Shown: one piece after another, positions 7,624 through 17,059 of the stretch | How the letters are laid out: each line of letters opens with the position of its first letter | Numbering within the stretch: the first letter of the stretch is position 1 | NCBI GenBank assembly: GCA_036675505.1 | Contig: JAKFEW010000141.1 | Coordinates: forward strand, 124,001 to 188,000 | DNA: 64,000 nucleotides | From: JAKFEW01 sp036675505 | Lineage (GTDB): Bacteria > Cyanobacteriota > Sericytochromatia > S15B-MN24 > JAQBPE01 | Direction of reading: 5' to 3' | The notes under the pieces: generated by a model | What the model was told of the DNA's origin: nothing | Databases searched by the model: none | What the model saw: the letters and a program-made list of their open reading frames with translations, nothing else | Made by a program: the position numbers and the translations under genes

Positions 7624-8796
7624 CTAATATACGCCCTCGGGTGCCGGCCTGTAGGCGGCGCCCCGATGCAGGCGAAGAGCCATCAGGCCGCAGCCGAACG
7701 CGGCGATGGCCAGGCCGAGGAAGCCGAGCGCGTAGGAGCCGGTCGTCTCAATGAGCACGCCCAACAGAATCGGCGGGAAGAAGCCGCCGAGACCGCCGAA
7801 CGCGCCGACGAGCCCGGTCACCGCGCCGACGTCGTCGGGAAAGTGCTCCGGCACCAGCTTGAAAACGGCGCCGTTGCCGACGCCGGCCACGAACGCGAAC
7901 GAAAGCGCGCCCGCGGTGAACGTGACGAAGCTGGCCGGAACCAGGAGCAGGGCGTCGACGACGATCACCGCGAACACGCCGGCCAGGACGAGCGGACCGC
8001 CGTGGCGATCGGCCAGCCAGCCGCCGAGCGGCCGGGAGAACGTGGCGAGGGCGACGAAGCCCGCGGTCCGCCAGCCGGCATCGCCCAGATCGAGGCCGTA
8101 GCGGTTGGTCAACAGGATCGGGAGGTAGACGCTCAGCGCGATGAAGCCGCCGAACGTCACGAAGTAGAACAGGCACAAGATCCAGGCGAGCGGCGATCGC
8201 CCGAGGATCTCGGCCATGCCGCGCTGGACGCGCGCCACGGGCCTTTCGGCATCACGCGCGAAGACCACGAAGACGAGGCCCCAGCTCAGGCAGGCGGCAC
8301 CGAAGATCACCGGGACGTGGTGCCATGAGCCGAGCCGCTCCGCGAGCGCCGGCGCGGCGAACGACGCGACGCTCTGGCCGATGTTGCCCATCCCGAAGAT
8401 GCCGAGCGCCGTGCCCTGCATCCCGGCGGGATACCACTTGCTGCTGAACGCCACGCCGACCGCGAAGGAAGTGCCCATGAGCCCCAGCACCAGCGCCCAG
8501 CCCATCAGGGCCAGGTGCGAGTGGCTCGACGCGACGCCGATGGCCGGGATGATCGCCGCGATCAGCAAGGCGGACATGACCAATCGGCCGCCGAAGCGAT
8601 CGGCGAGGATGCCCAGCGGAATGCGGCCGATCGAGCCCAGCAGAACGGGAAGCGCGACCAACAGCGACACCTGACCTGCCCCCAGGCCGAGATCGCGCTT
8701 GATCAGGGGCGCGAGGGCGCTGATCTGCCCCCAGAGTGCGAAGGCCAGGACGAAGCCGATCGTCGCCAATGCGAGCTGCCTGTTCGACTCCTTCAC
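7624..8796 (-). CDS. narK: NarK-type nitrate/nitrite transporter (MFS, NNP family)
   Basis: The 390-residue product has about 12 hydrophobic segments and the major-facilitator loop SIGRIPLGILADRFGGR between helices 2 and 3. The nitrate/nitrite-porter signature appears as GMGNIGQSVASF in helix 5 and GVGNGAVFKLVP near helix 11. The start is a GTG at 8796 placed 6 bases after AAAGGAGGG; an upstream ATG at 8856 adds only a basic, non-hydrophobic extension. It lies 148 bp downstream of a NarX/NarL-like pair on the same strand, which supports a role in nitrate or nitrite movement. No nitrate reductase is visible in the window, so the direction of transport is unknown. Confidence 0.85.
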   Translation of the reverse strand: MKESNRQLALATIGFVLAFALWGQISALAPLIKRDLGLGAGQVSLLVALPVLLGSIGRIPLGILADRFGGRLVMSALLIAAIIPAIGVASSHSHLALMGWALVLGLMGTSFAVGVAFSSKWYPAGMQGTALGIFGMGNIGQSVASFAAPALAERLGSWHHVPVIFGAACLSWGLVFVVFARDAERPVARVQRGMAEILGRSPLAWILCLFYFVTFGGFIALSVYLPILLTNRYGLDLGDAGWRTAGFVALATFSRPLGGWLADRHGGPLVLAGVFAVIVVDALLLVPASFVTFTAGALSFAFVAGVGNGAVFKLVPEHFPDDVGAVTGLVGAFGGLGGFFPPILLGVLIETTGSYALGFLGLAIAAFGCGLMALRLHRGAAYRPAPEGVY

Positions 8797-8923
8797 GACC
8801 ACCCTCCTTTGGTCAACCGCCGGCGGCCGGCGGGTGATCGCGCATGTCCGCAGCATGACCGCAACCGGGCGGGCCCGGTATCGGCTGCGGTCCGACGGCG
8901 GCGTAGGATGATCGGCGGCCCGC

Positions 8924-8942
8924 CGTAGGTGTTCGTCCTACG
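8924..8942. promoter_or_regulatory. Inverted repeat between response regulator and narK
   Basis: CGTAGG at 8924-8929 and CCTACG at 8937-8942 flank TGTTCGT. It begins 2 bp beyond the response-regulator stop codon and sits about 130 bp upstream of the narK start. A further GCGTAGGATG lies at 8901-8910. It could be an operator for the adjacent regulator or a weak transcript-end hairpin (no T-run follows). Confidence 0.35.
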
Positions 8943-8944
8943 TG

Positions 8945-9577
8945 TCAGCCGACGAGACCGCGGCGCAGCGCGTATTGGATGATCTCGGCGTTCGACGCCA
9001 GCCGGGTCTTCTCGAGGAGGCGGGTCCTGTACGTGCTCACGGTCTTGACGCTGAGCCCGAGCTGGTCGGCGATCTCCGTGACCGAACGGGCTGCCGCGAT
9101 CAGGAGGAAGACCTCGAGCTCGCGTGCCGAAAGCGCCTCGTGCGGCTCGCCCTTGCGATCCGTCGCGAGATCGTCGGCGAGCTGCGTCGCCAGGTCCGTC
9201 CCGAGGTAGCGGCGTCCCGCGCGGACCGTCCGGATGGCGCGGAACAGCTCGTCGTCGCCGGCCTGCTCCTTGGTCAGGTAGGCGGCCGCGCCGGCTGCCA
9301 GCGCGCGCTGGACGAACTGGCGCTCGCCGTACATGCTGAGCACGATCACAGGCAAGCCAGGGCACGCGCGCTTGAGCGCGGGCAACACGTTGAGCGAGTT
9401 CTCCCCCGCCAGGGAGATGTCGAGGATCACCACGTCCCACGGGCCTGCGGTGCCCTTCGCCATGAGCTCCGCGCACGTGGTCGCTTCTTCGATGACCACA
9501 TCGCCGAACTCGAGCTCCAGGATCCGCCGGAGCCCGGCGCGCACGATCGCATGGTCTTCAGTGAGCAAAATCCGCAT
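8945..9577 (-). CDS. NarL/FixJ-family response regulator
   Basis: The 210-residue protein has an N-terminal receiver domain starting MRILLTEDHAIVRAGLRRIL with the acidic pair and a phospho-acceptor Asp53 in VVILDISL. A C-terminal LuxR-type helix-turn-helix reads LSARELEVFLLIAAARSV and then EIADQLGLSVKTVSTYRTRL. It starts 5 bp after its partner histidine kinase gene. With the nitrate transporter next door, a role like NarL or a general redox/nitrogen-oxide response is plausible but not proven. Confidence 0.93.
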   Translation of the reverse strand: MRILLTEDHAIVRAGLRRILELEFGDVVIEEATTCAELMAKGTAGPWDVVILDISLAGENSLNVLPALKRACPGLPVIVLSMYGERQFVQRALAAGAAAYLTKEQAGDDELFRAIRTVRAGRRYLGTDLATQLADDLATDRKGEPHEALSARELEVFLLIAAARSVTEIADQLGLSVKTVSTYRTRLLEKTRLASNAEIIQYALRRGLVG

Positions 9578-9582
9578 CCCGG

Positions 9583-11400
9583 CTAACCTTCCTTCACGGC
9601 GATCACCGGCCGAATCGGAATCTCGACGACGATCGTCGTGCCCTCGCCGGGTGCGCCGTGCAGCCGCCACGCGCCGCCGGCCAGGTGAGCCCGCTCCTTC
9701 ATGTTGAGGATGCCGAGCGAGTCGCGGCCGTCCATCCGCGTCGGATCGATCCCGCAACCGTCGTCCTGGATGGTGAGCACGAGGGTGTCGCCGCCCGTGA
9801 CGAGGTCGATTCGCACCGCGCGGGCGGCGGCGTGCCTGGCCACGTTCGTGAGGGCTTCCTGCACGATCCGGAACAGCGCGAGGGCAACCGGCCCTTCGGG
9901 CGGATCGGTCAGCTCGGCTACGCGCAGCGAGACCGGCAGGCCCGTCTTGGCTTCGAACTCGTGGGCGAGCCACTCCAGCGCGGCCGGCAGCCCCAACCGA
10001 TCCAGCACGGATGGCCGCAACTCCGAGGCGATCCGCCGGACGAAATCGATGGCCCCGTCGATGCGGGCGCCCATCTCGACGGCGTCGCGAACGAGCTCGG
10101 ACGCGCACGCCGGCAGCGGGGTGCCGGAGCAGACGCGGCGGACGCGCGCGAGCTCGATTTTCAAGCCCGTCAGCACCTGCCCGAGCTCGTCGTGCAACTC
10201 GCGCGCGATCCGGCCGGCCTCGTCGTCGCGGGTGGCCTGGAGGCGGTGGGACAGCGCGCGAAGCTGGGTCTGGGCCTCGTCGGCCTCGCGCTGCCGGCGC
10301 TCCAGCGCGTCGGCCATGCGATTGAAGGAAACCGCGAGCTCCTGCAGCTCGCCGCGGCCGCCCGTCAGCGTCGCCCGGCTCGACAGGTCGCCCGCGCCGA
10401 GTCGGCGCGCGGCACGCGTCAACGTGCGGAGGGTACGCAGGACGGAGAGCTCGGCGGCGAGCAGGGCCGACGCGAGCGTCAGGCCGGTGACGAGCGCGAG
10501 CGCTGCGAGCATCCTGTAAAAAGACCCGTTCGCCTCGCTCTGCACGCGGTCGTAGGGCAGGCCCGCGATCACCGAGAGGTCCGGCAGGCCATCCAGCCGC
10601 GTCGCGACGAAGAAGCGCGCGACGGCGGGCGAGCCGATGCCCAGCACCACGCCCCCTTGCTGGTGCAGGACGCGGGCGAGCAAGGGGGCCGCCGGCTCCC
10701 GCGCACCCGACGGCGGCGGCAGGTAGCCCGAGCCAGCCAGGACGACCCCGTCGCGATCGCAGATGAGCAAGGAGTAATCGGGAGGCAGCGCCGCCTGGCT
10801 CGCCAGCTCGTCGAGCCAGCTGAGCTCCAGCGCGATGAAGGCCACCTCCCGCGGCCGGCCGTCTGCGTCGCGCAGGGCGTAGGCCATGTGGAGCACCGGG
10901 CGGTTGACGATCGGGCCGATGGCGTAGGTCCCGATCTCGACCTCGCGTGACCGGAGCGCCTGCCCGAACACGGGGAGGGATGCCATGTTGAGGGAACGCG
11001 GCGCGGCGACGGCGCTGCTCACGAGGTCCCCACGCGGGGAGAGCACGCCGATGTTGGCGAACTGGGGCGCGCTTCGCTGCAGCGCCTGCAGGGCGTCCCG
11101 GCGATTTGAGGCTGCCGGTTCGTCGCGGTCGAGCAGCGGGCCGATCCGGAGGAGGAGGCCCTTCGCTCCTTCGAGCAGGTGGCGATGCTCCCGCGACGCC
11201 AGGTGAGCCACCAGGCGGGCTTCCATTTCCAGGCGCTCGACGGTGGCGCGCCGCTCGTTGGTGGAAACGAACACGGCGAGGAGGATGGCCGGCATCGTCG
11301 CCAGGCCGACGAGCAGCACAAGCCGACCGCGCAACGCCAGGAACAACGCCCAGAACGTCGGCGGCTTCTCCGCAGCAGCAGCCACGAGATTGGTCCCCAT
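9583..11400 (-). CDS. Membrane sensor histidine kinase (HisKA_3/NarX-like)
   Basis: The 605-residue kinase has a transmembrane helix near residues 18-40, a periplasmic sensor region of about 250 residues with a Cache-like feel, and a second transmembrane helix near 285-305. A HAMP linker follows, then the HisKA_3 dimerisation box ARELHDELGQVLTGLK with phospho-acceptor His403, and a HATPase_c domain with N-box EALTNVARHA and G-box DDGCGID. The P-box that NarX uses to sense nitrate is not evident, so the signal may differ. The start at 11400 is preferred because the ATG precedes a short cytoplasmic tail; an upstream ATG at 11499 adds an Arg/Pro-rich stretch. It is co-transcribed with the response regulator. 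Confidence 0.92.
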   Translation of the reverse strand: MGTNLVAAAAEKPPTFWALFLALRGRLVLLVGLATMPAILLAVFVSTNERRATVERLEMEARLVAHLASREHRHLLEGAKGLLLRIGPLLDRDEPAASNRRDALQALQRSAPQFANIGVLSPRGDLVSSAVAAPRSLNMASLPVFGQALRSREVEIGTYAIGPIVNRPVLHMAYALRDADGRPREVAFIALELSWLDELASQAALPPDYSLLICDRDGVVLAGSGYLPPPSGAREPAAPLLARVLHQQGGVVLGIGSPAVARFFVATRLDGLPDLSVIAGLPYDRVQSEANGSFYRMLAALALVTGLTLASALLAAELSVLRTLRTLTRAARRLGAGDLSSRATLTGGRGELQELAVSFNRMADALERRQREADEAQTQLRALSHRLQATRDDEAGRIARELHDELGQVLTGLKIELARVRRVCSGTPLPACASELVRDAVEMGARIDGAIDFVRRIASELRPSVLDRLGLPAALEWLAHEFEAKTGLPVSLRVAELTDPPEGPVALALFRIVQEALTNVARHAAARAVRIDLVTGGDTLVLTIQDDGCGIDPTRMDGRDSLGILNMKERAHLAGGAWRLHGAPGEGTTIVVEIPIRPVIAVKEG

Positions 11401-11562
11401 ATTGTCGGCGGGTGCCTCTCGAAAGGTCGGGGCCCAGCGCACGAGGACGGGCACCCGACAGCACCATGGCGTGCGTGGTGGCCGTTGGGATCCGTGCAAA
11501 TTACCGATTCTCGGTCCGGCGGCCGGCGCGCGTGCGACGGAACGACCGCCCCTGGCCCTATG

Positions 11563-12003
11563 CTACAGCCTGCGTTCGAGGGACTGGCGCTTGGCTTCGT
11601 AGGCGCGGCCCAGACCCAACGTCACGGCGAGGTCGCAGAGGGCGATCGCCCCTTCCACGTCGCCTTCATCCGCGAGGACCGAGCTGCCGCGCTCGCAGAA
11701 GCGCAGCTGCGGCAGGTATTCCTTGGTCTCGCGCGGCCATTCTTCCTGGGCCGCCGCCAGGTACTCCTTCGCGCCCGCCACCGCCTCCAGGCACTTCGCC
11801 GTCGCGCCTTCGTGGTAGGCATCCTCGGCGAGCAGGTCGTAAGCGAAGAACTTCACGGCGTTGGGCAGGCTGTGCTGCGCCGAGAGCACTTTCTCCAGGT
11901 AGCGACGGCCCTCGAGGTGGCCGAAACAGGCCTGGTGCCCCTTACGGAGGTCTTGAAGGAAGTCCTCGGCGGACTTACGCTTGGGTTCCGGGCGTTTGGC
12001 CAT
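11563..12003 (-). CDS. Small TPR-like cytoplasmic protein of unknown function
   Basis: This 146-residue protein starts MAKRPEPKRKSAEDFLQDLR after an AGAGGAC ribosome-binding site. It is fully helical in appearance, with hydrophobic residues at TPR-like spacing (LLAEDAYHEGATAKCLEAV, DVEGAIALCDLAVTLG), but has no clear TPR consensus. It has no signal peptide. It lies downstream of the ABC-F gene on the same strand after a 74-bp gap and may be co-transcribed. Function unknown. Confidence 0.65.
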   Translation of the reverse strand: MAKRPEPKRKSAEDFLQDLRKGHQACFGHLEGRRYLEKVLSAQHSLPNAVKFFAYDLLAEDAYHEGATAKCLEAVAGAKEYLAAAQEEWPRETKEYLPQLRFCERGSSVLADEGDVEGAIALCDLAVTLGLGRAYEAKRQSLERRL

Positions 12004-12077
12004 GTCGAATGTCCTCTTAGCTGGTCCTGTCATCATAGCAGGCGCTGCCTGACGGCGCGCGGGGCCTGTGACGGGCC

Positions 12078-13718
<1,641 letters not shown>

Positions 13719-13899
13719 CGCGGGAGCTCCTTTTAGTTGAGTGGCAGCGCCCGTTTCGCGCGCAAATCGGGCCGGAACTACCGCTTGGCGGCAGTCGGCG
13801 GCCCTCGTCAAGGGTCGCACGCGGCCGGCTCCGCTGTCCATCGAGCATTCGGGCAAGCAGCTGCCGTCGGGCCGGCGGCGTGGACGGGCCCCGTTCGCG

Positions 13900-15150
13900 C
13901 TACGCAGCCCGCCTGGCCACGCGCCAGGCACGGATGACGTTCGCGCCCATGAGCGCCCAGCCCAGCAGCCCGCAAGCACCTGCCGCCGCGAGCGCGGGGC
14001 CGCTCCCGGCCATCAACGCACAGGTGCCGCCGATCACCGCGGCCTGGAAGGCCCCCCACGAGGCCCACGAGAGTGGGGCCGCGAGCAGCTCGCCCGGCTG
14101 CGTCTCGTCGTCCTCGCCGCGCGCGACCGTCGCGAGCACGCGGATGCCGATGTGGTACAGGTGGCCGTTCACCATCTGGCCGAGCCAGCCGATCAGCGCG
14201 AGGTAGACGTAGGCGCCCTGCCAGGCCGCATGGCCGGCCTGCACGCCGGCCCCGAGCGCCGCCGCCAGCACGAAGTAGGCGCCGGAGGCGGCGAGGAAGG
14301 CCTGCGGGGGCCGGTGGGCGACCTTCGCGCGCGCGAGGATGCCCGCGAGGTCCGCGAAGTAGAGCAACGTGCCCGCGAGCCCGGCCGCGGCGGCCGCCGC
14401 CAGCCACGTGGCCGAGGGGGCCGCGAAGCCCACCAGCGCCGCGAGCAGGCCCGCGAGGATCAGGCTGCTCGCGACGATGTGCTTCCAGATCGCGTCGGAC
14501 TTGCCCCCGGTGATCGGCTTGACCGTGTGCATCGAGACGCCCACGACCAGCAGCGAGAGCCAGCCCACCATGCCGGTGTGGGCGTGGAGCGGCGGCGCCA
14601 CGCTGAGCCACCAGGGGCCGCCGTGGCCGGCCAGCGCCCAGGCCATCCCGAGCCCCAGCGCGGCGGTGATCGCGAGCATGGCGAGCACCAGCGCGAAGGC
14701 CCGCATGACCGCCGCGGACGTGTCCTCGGACGGCCGGAACCGGGCGAGCGTGGCGGCGGCGAGCGCCAGGTAGACGGCCAGCGCGCCCACCGCGAGGGAC
14801 GAGCTCGCGGCCACCAGGTCGAAGCGGCTCCACCAGAAGCCCGCCACTAGGCCGTAGGCGCCGAGGCCGAACGGCAGCAGGCTCCAACGCGCGACGGGGC
14901 CGGCCACCCAGTCGAGGTCCAGCATGCCGTGCAGGACATGGATCAGCACGGCGAGCGCGATCTGCGTGAGGAACCCCAGCGCCACCAGGTGGACCCAGGC
15001 CAGCCCGGCGAACCCGGGCGCGGTGACGCCCGCGAGACCCAGCGCGATCAGCAGCGCCCAGGACAGGCCGTGGGAGGCCTGGCCGGCCAGCAGGGCCCAG
15101 TGGGGGATCCAGGCGCGGGTGAGGAGGAGGTGGGGGACGGACACGGACAC
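13900..15150 (-). CDS. Polytopic His-rich membrane protein (NnrS / haem-oxidase subunit I-like)
   Basis: The 416-residue protein is nearly all hydrophobic, with about 12 transmembrane segments. It starts with GTG. Histidines lie inside predicted helices: AVLIHVLHGM, LHAHTGMVGWLSLL, VSMHTVKPITGG and NGHLYHIGI. The arrangement, with H-x-H followed by GMVGW and a later HTV, resembles NnrS proteins and the subunit I-like proteins of haem-copper oxidases, which bind haem through helix-borne His. The Tyr and the full copper ligand set of true oxidases are not evident. A role in nitrogen-oxide or haem handling is inferred. It lies 181 bp upstream of the ABC-F gene and probably has its own promoter. 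Confidence 0.65.
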   Translation of the reverse strand: MSVSVPHLLLTRAWIPHWALLAGQASHGLSWALLIALGLAGVTAPGFAGLAWVHLVALGFLTQIALAVLIHVLHGMLDLDWVAGPVARWSLLPFGLGAYGLVAGFWWSRFDLVAASSSLAVGALAVYLALAAATLARFRPSEDTSAAVMRAFALVLAMLAITAALGLGMAWALAGHGGPWWLSVAPPLHAHTGMVGWLSLLVVGVSMHTVKPITGGKSDAIWKHIVASSLILAGLLAALVGFAAPSATWLAAAAAAGLAGTLLYFADLAGILARAKVAHRPPQAFLAASGAYFVLAAALGAGVQAGHAAWQGAYVYLALIGWLGQMVNGHLYHIGIRVLATVARGEDDETQPGELLAAPLSWASWGAFQAAVIGGTCALMAGSGPALAAAGACGLLGWALMGANVIRAWRVARRAA

Positions 15151-15441
15151 TCGCTCTCGGTGGCAGGGGCCTCTCCATTATTCCGGACAACCCCGGTCAT
15201 GTTTACGAGCTGGCTCATTCCCGCGCCGATCGATCCGGCCAGGCCCTTCGAGAGGTCCTCAGGCCACGTCTTTCCCTCTGCGGGAACAGCCCCCAAGCGT
15301 CATCGCTTTGCCGTCCTCGTCGTCCCGGTGGCCTTTTTTTCGGACGCCATGACCGAAGAATGACAGCGGTGACTGCATCATGACCCTATCTTGCCGAAAG
15401 CCGTGCTACAACGGATCTTGATGACTTGAAGAGGAGTTCCG

Positions 15442-16332
15442 TTGGGCATCGCAAGCGAGTTTCACCCCGATCAGGCACCAAACGCTCAGGTGCCCGCCGA
15501 ACCTCCGACGCGTGTGCCGCACAGCGTAGCGCTCAGGCAGGGCCGGCTCAACCTGCCGGTGGTGGCCGTCGTGCTCGCGATGCATGGCCTGGCGCTGGCG
15601 GCGCTGACCCAGCCATTCGAATGGCGTTACCTCCCGGTCGCGGTGGGCATCTACGCGTGGGCGGGCTTCGGCGTCGCGATTTACTACCACCGCACGCTGA
15701 CCCACAAGGGAATGGAGATGGTCGAGCCGCTCAAGGCGTTCTTCGCGCTCGGCACCGCGATCGGCATGACCGGCGACCCCGTCGGCTGGGTCGGTTTCCA
15801 CCGGCAGCACCATGCCGCCGCGGACGCCGAGAACGACATCCATTCACCCCGTCACGGCCTGTGGTTCGCCCACGCCGGCTGGATCTTCCGCGTGTCGCCG
15901 GAGCTTGACGAGAAGATCCGCTCGTTGGCGGCCGACGTGCGGCAGAGCTGGTACTGCCGGCTCCTGGAGCACAAGGCGCTGGGGTTGCTGCCGCACCTGG
16001 GCGCCGCCGCCGCGATCTACGCCACGCTCGGCCTGGGCGGGCTGTTGTGGGGGCTGTACGTGCCCGTGATCGTGCTCATGCACCTGGTCTTCGCGATCAA
16101 CTCCGTGTGCCACATCCCCGGCGTCGGCCACCGCTCCACCGAGACGCGGGACGATAGCCGGAACGTGCCCTGGCTGGCGCTCCTCACGTTCGGCGAGGCG
16201 TACCACAACAACCACCACGCGAACCCGCGGCGGGCCAAGCACGGCGTCGAATGGCACGAGATCGACCCTGCCAAGTACGTGATCTGGGTGCTCGAGAGGC
16301 TGCGCCTCGTGCGGAACGTGGCCTGGCGTTAG
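15442..16332 (+). CDS. Acyl-CoA/acyl-lipid delta-9-type fatty acid desaturase
   Basis: This 296-residue membrane desaturase has the three iron-binding His boxes: HRTLTH, HRQHH and HNNHH, the last following FGEAY. Four hydrophobic segments flank the boxes in the usual arrangement, with the second pair at about residues 195-220. The reaction is O2-dependent introduction of a double bond into a saturated acyl chain, so the organism meets oxygen at least sometimes. The start is TTG at 15442, 5 bases after AGAGGAG; no ATG or GTG gives a better start. It is monocistronic, with a 290-bp upstream gap in which no gene was seen. Confidence 0.92.
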   Translation: MGIASEFHPDQAPNAQVPAEPPTRVPHSVALRQGRLNLPVVAVVLAMHGLALAALTQPFEWRYLPVAVGIYAWAGFGVAIYYHRTLTHKGMEMVEPLKAFFALGTAIGMTGDPVGWVGFHRQHHAAADAENDIHSPRHGLWFAHAGWIFRVSPELDEKIRSLAADVRQSWYCRLLEHKALGLLPHLGAAAAIYATLGLGGLLWGLYVPVIVLMHLVFAINSVCHIPGVGHRSTETRDDSRNVPWLALLTFGEAYHNNHHANPRRAKHGVEWHEIDPAKYVIWVLERLRLVRNVAWR

Positions 16333-16378
16333 GCGTCCGGCCCGAACGCGCGCCGGACACCATCTCGGAACCCGGCCG

Positions 16379-16918
16379 TCAGAAGCCGATCAGTTCGGCG
16401 ACGACATCGGCGACCTCATCCGGCGACAGGTCCGTGGTGTCGAGCGTCCGGCCCAAGGCACCGCGCGCCGCCGCCGTCTCGAAGCCGTGCGCGAGCTCCC
16501 GGTGGCGCATGAGCTCCCAGTCGAGGTTTTCTCGGTTGCGGGCACGCACGCGGGCCTCGTGCTCCCTGGCGTCGCAGGTCAGCCGGAAGGCGTGCACGGC
16601 GTGGCCTTGCGCACGCAGGCGCTCGCTGAAATGGCCCAGGCGTTCCGCGGTCTCGAAGACCCAAGCGACGACCACCCGCTCGAAGCCCTGGCTCGCGTGG
16701 AACGCCAGCATGTGGCAGAGCGTGTCCTCGATGTAGTCCAGGTGCGCGGGCTCTCGCACGTCGAAGGGGCGGAAGTCGGCCACATGGTCGGCGTCGAGGA
16801 AGAGCGCCGGCGCCAGCCGGTCGACCAGGGCGCGCGCGGTGGTGGTCTTGCCGACCCCCATCGGGCCGTTCAGGATGACCACCTGGGCGGCCGGTGAGGT
16901 GGACGTGCGCTCGGGCAT
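16379..16918 (-). CDS. P-loop kinase / AAA_33-like nucleotide-binding protein
   Basis: The 179-residue protein has a Walker A loop GPMGVGKTTTARAL after a first hydrophobic strand (QVVILN), a central FLDADHVADFRPF stretch, and an Arg-rich lid (RLTCDAREHEARVRARN). These features match small P-loop kinases such as adenylate-, gluconate- or shikimate-like kinases and the AAA_33 group; the substrate cannot be assigned. The start at 16918 follows GGAGG. It is convergent with the desaturase gene. Upstream, across the divergent side, lies the structured RNA region. Confidence 0.8.
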   Translation of the reverse strand: MPERTSTSPAAQVVILNGPMGVGKTTTARALVDRLAPALFLDADHVADFRPFDVREPAHLDYIEDTLCHMLAFHASQGFERVVVAWVFETAERLGHFSERLRAQGHAVHAFRLTCDAREHEARVRARNRENLDWELMRHRELAHGFETAAARGALGRTLDTTDLSPDEVADVVAELIGF

Positions 16919-17026
16919 GCGGGGGCCTCCATCGGGTCTCGCAGCATTGTAGCCTGCCTGGCGGGCCCCGCGAGGTAGCGGTCGAGCCAGGGTTAAGCCC
17001 CTATTTTGGTTCATTTAAGAAAAGGC

Positions 17027-17055
17027 TTGCGGAATCGAAGGGGACCTGGTACTAT
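17027..17055 (+). promoter_or_regulatory. Sigma-70-like promoter for the structured RNA
   Basis: TTGCGG at 17027-17032 and TACTAT at 17050-17055 are separated by exactly 17 bp. This would start a transcript near 17062, at the left edge of the hairpin-rich segment. The match is moderate (three of six and four of six), but the surroundings are much richer in A+T than the genome average. Confidence 0.45.
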
Positions 17056-17059
17056 GGAT

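Noticed and set aside
8945..11467. A single 840-codon frame covering kinase and regulator
   Set aside because: The kinase is in a different frame (9583-11400); the first part of the long frame is its shadow and only the last 210 codons are real.
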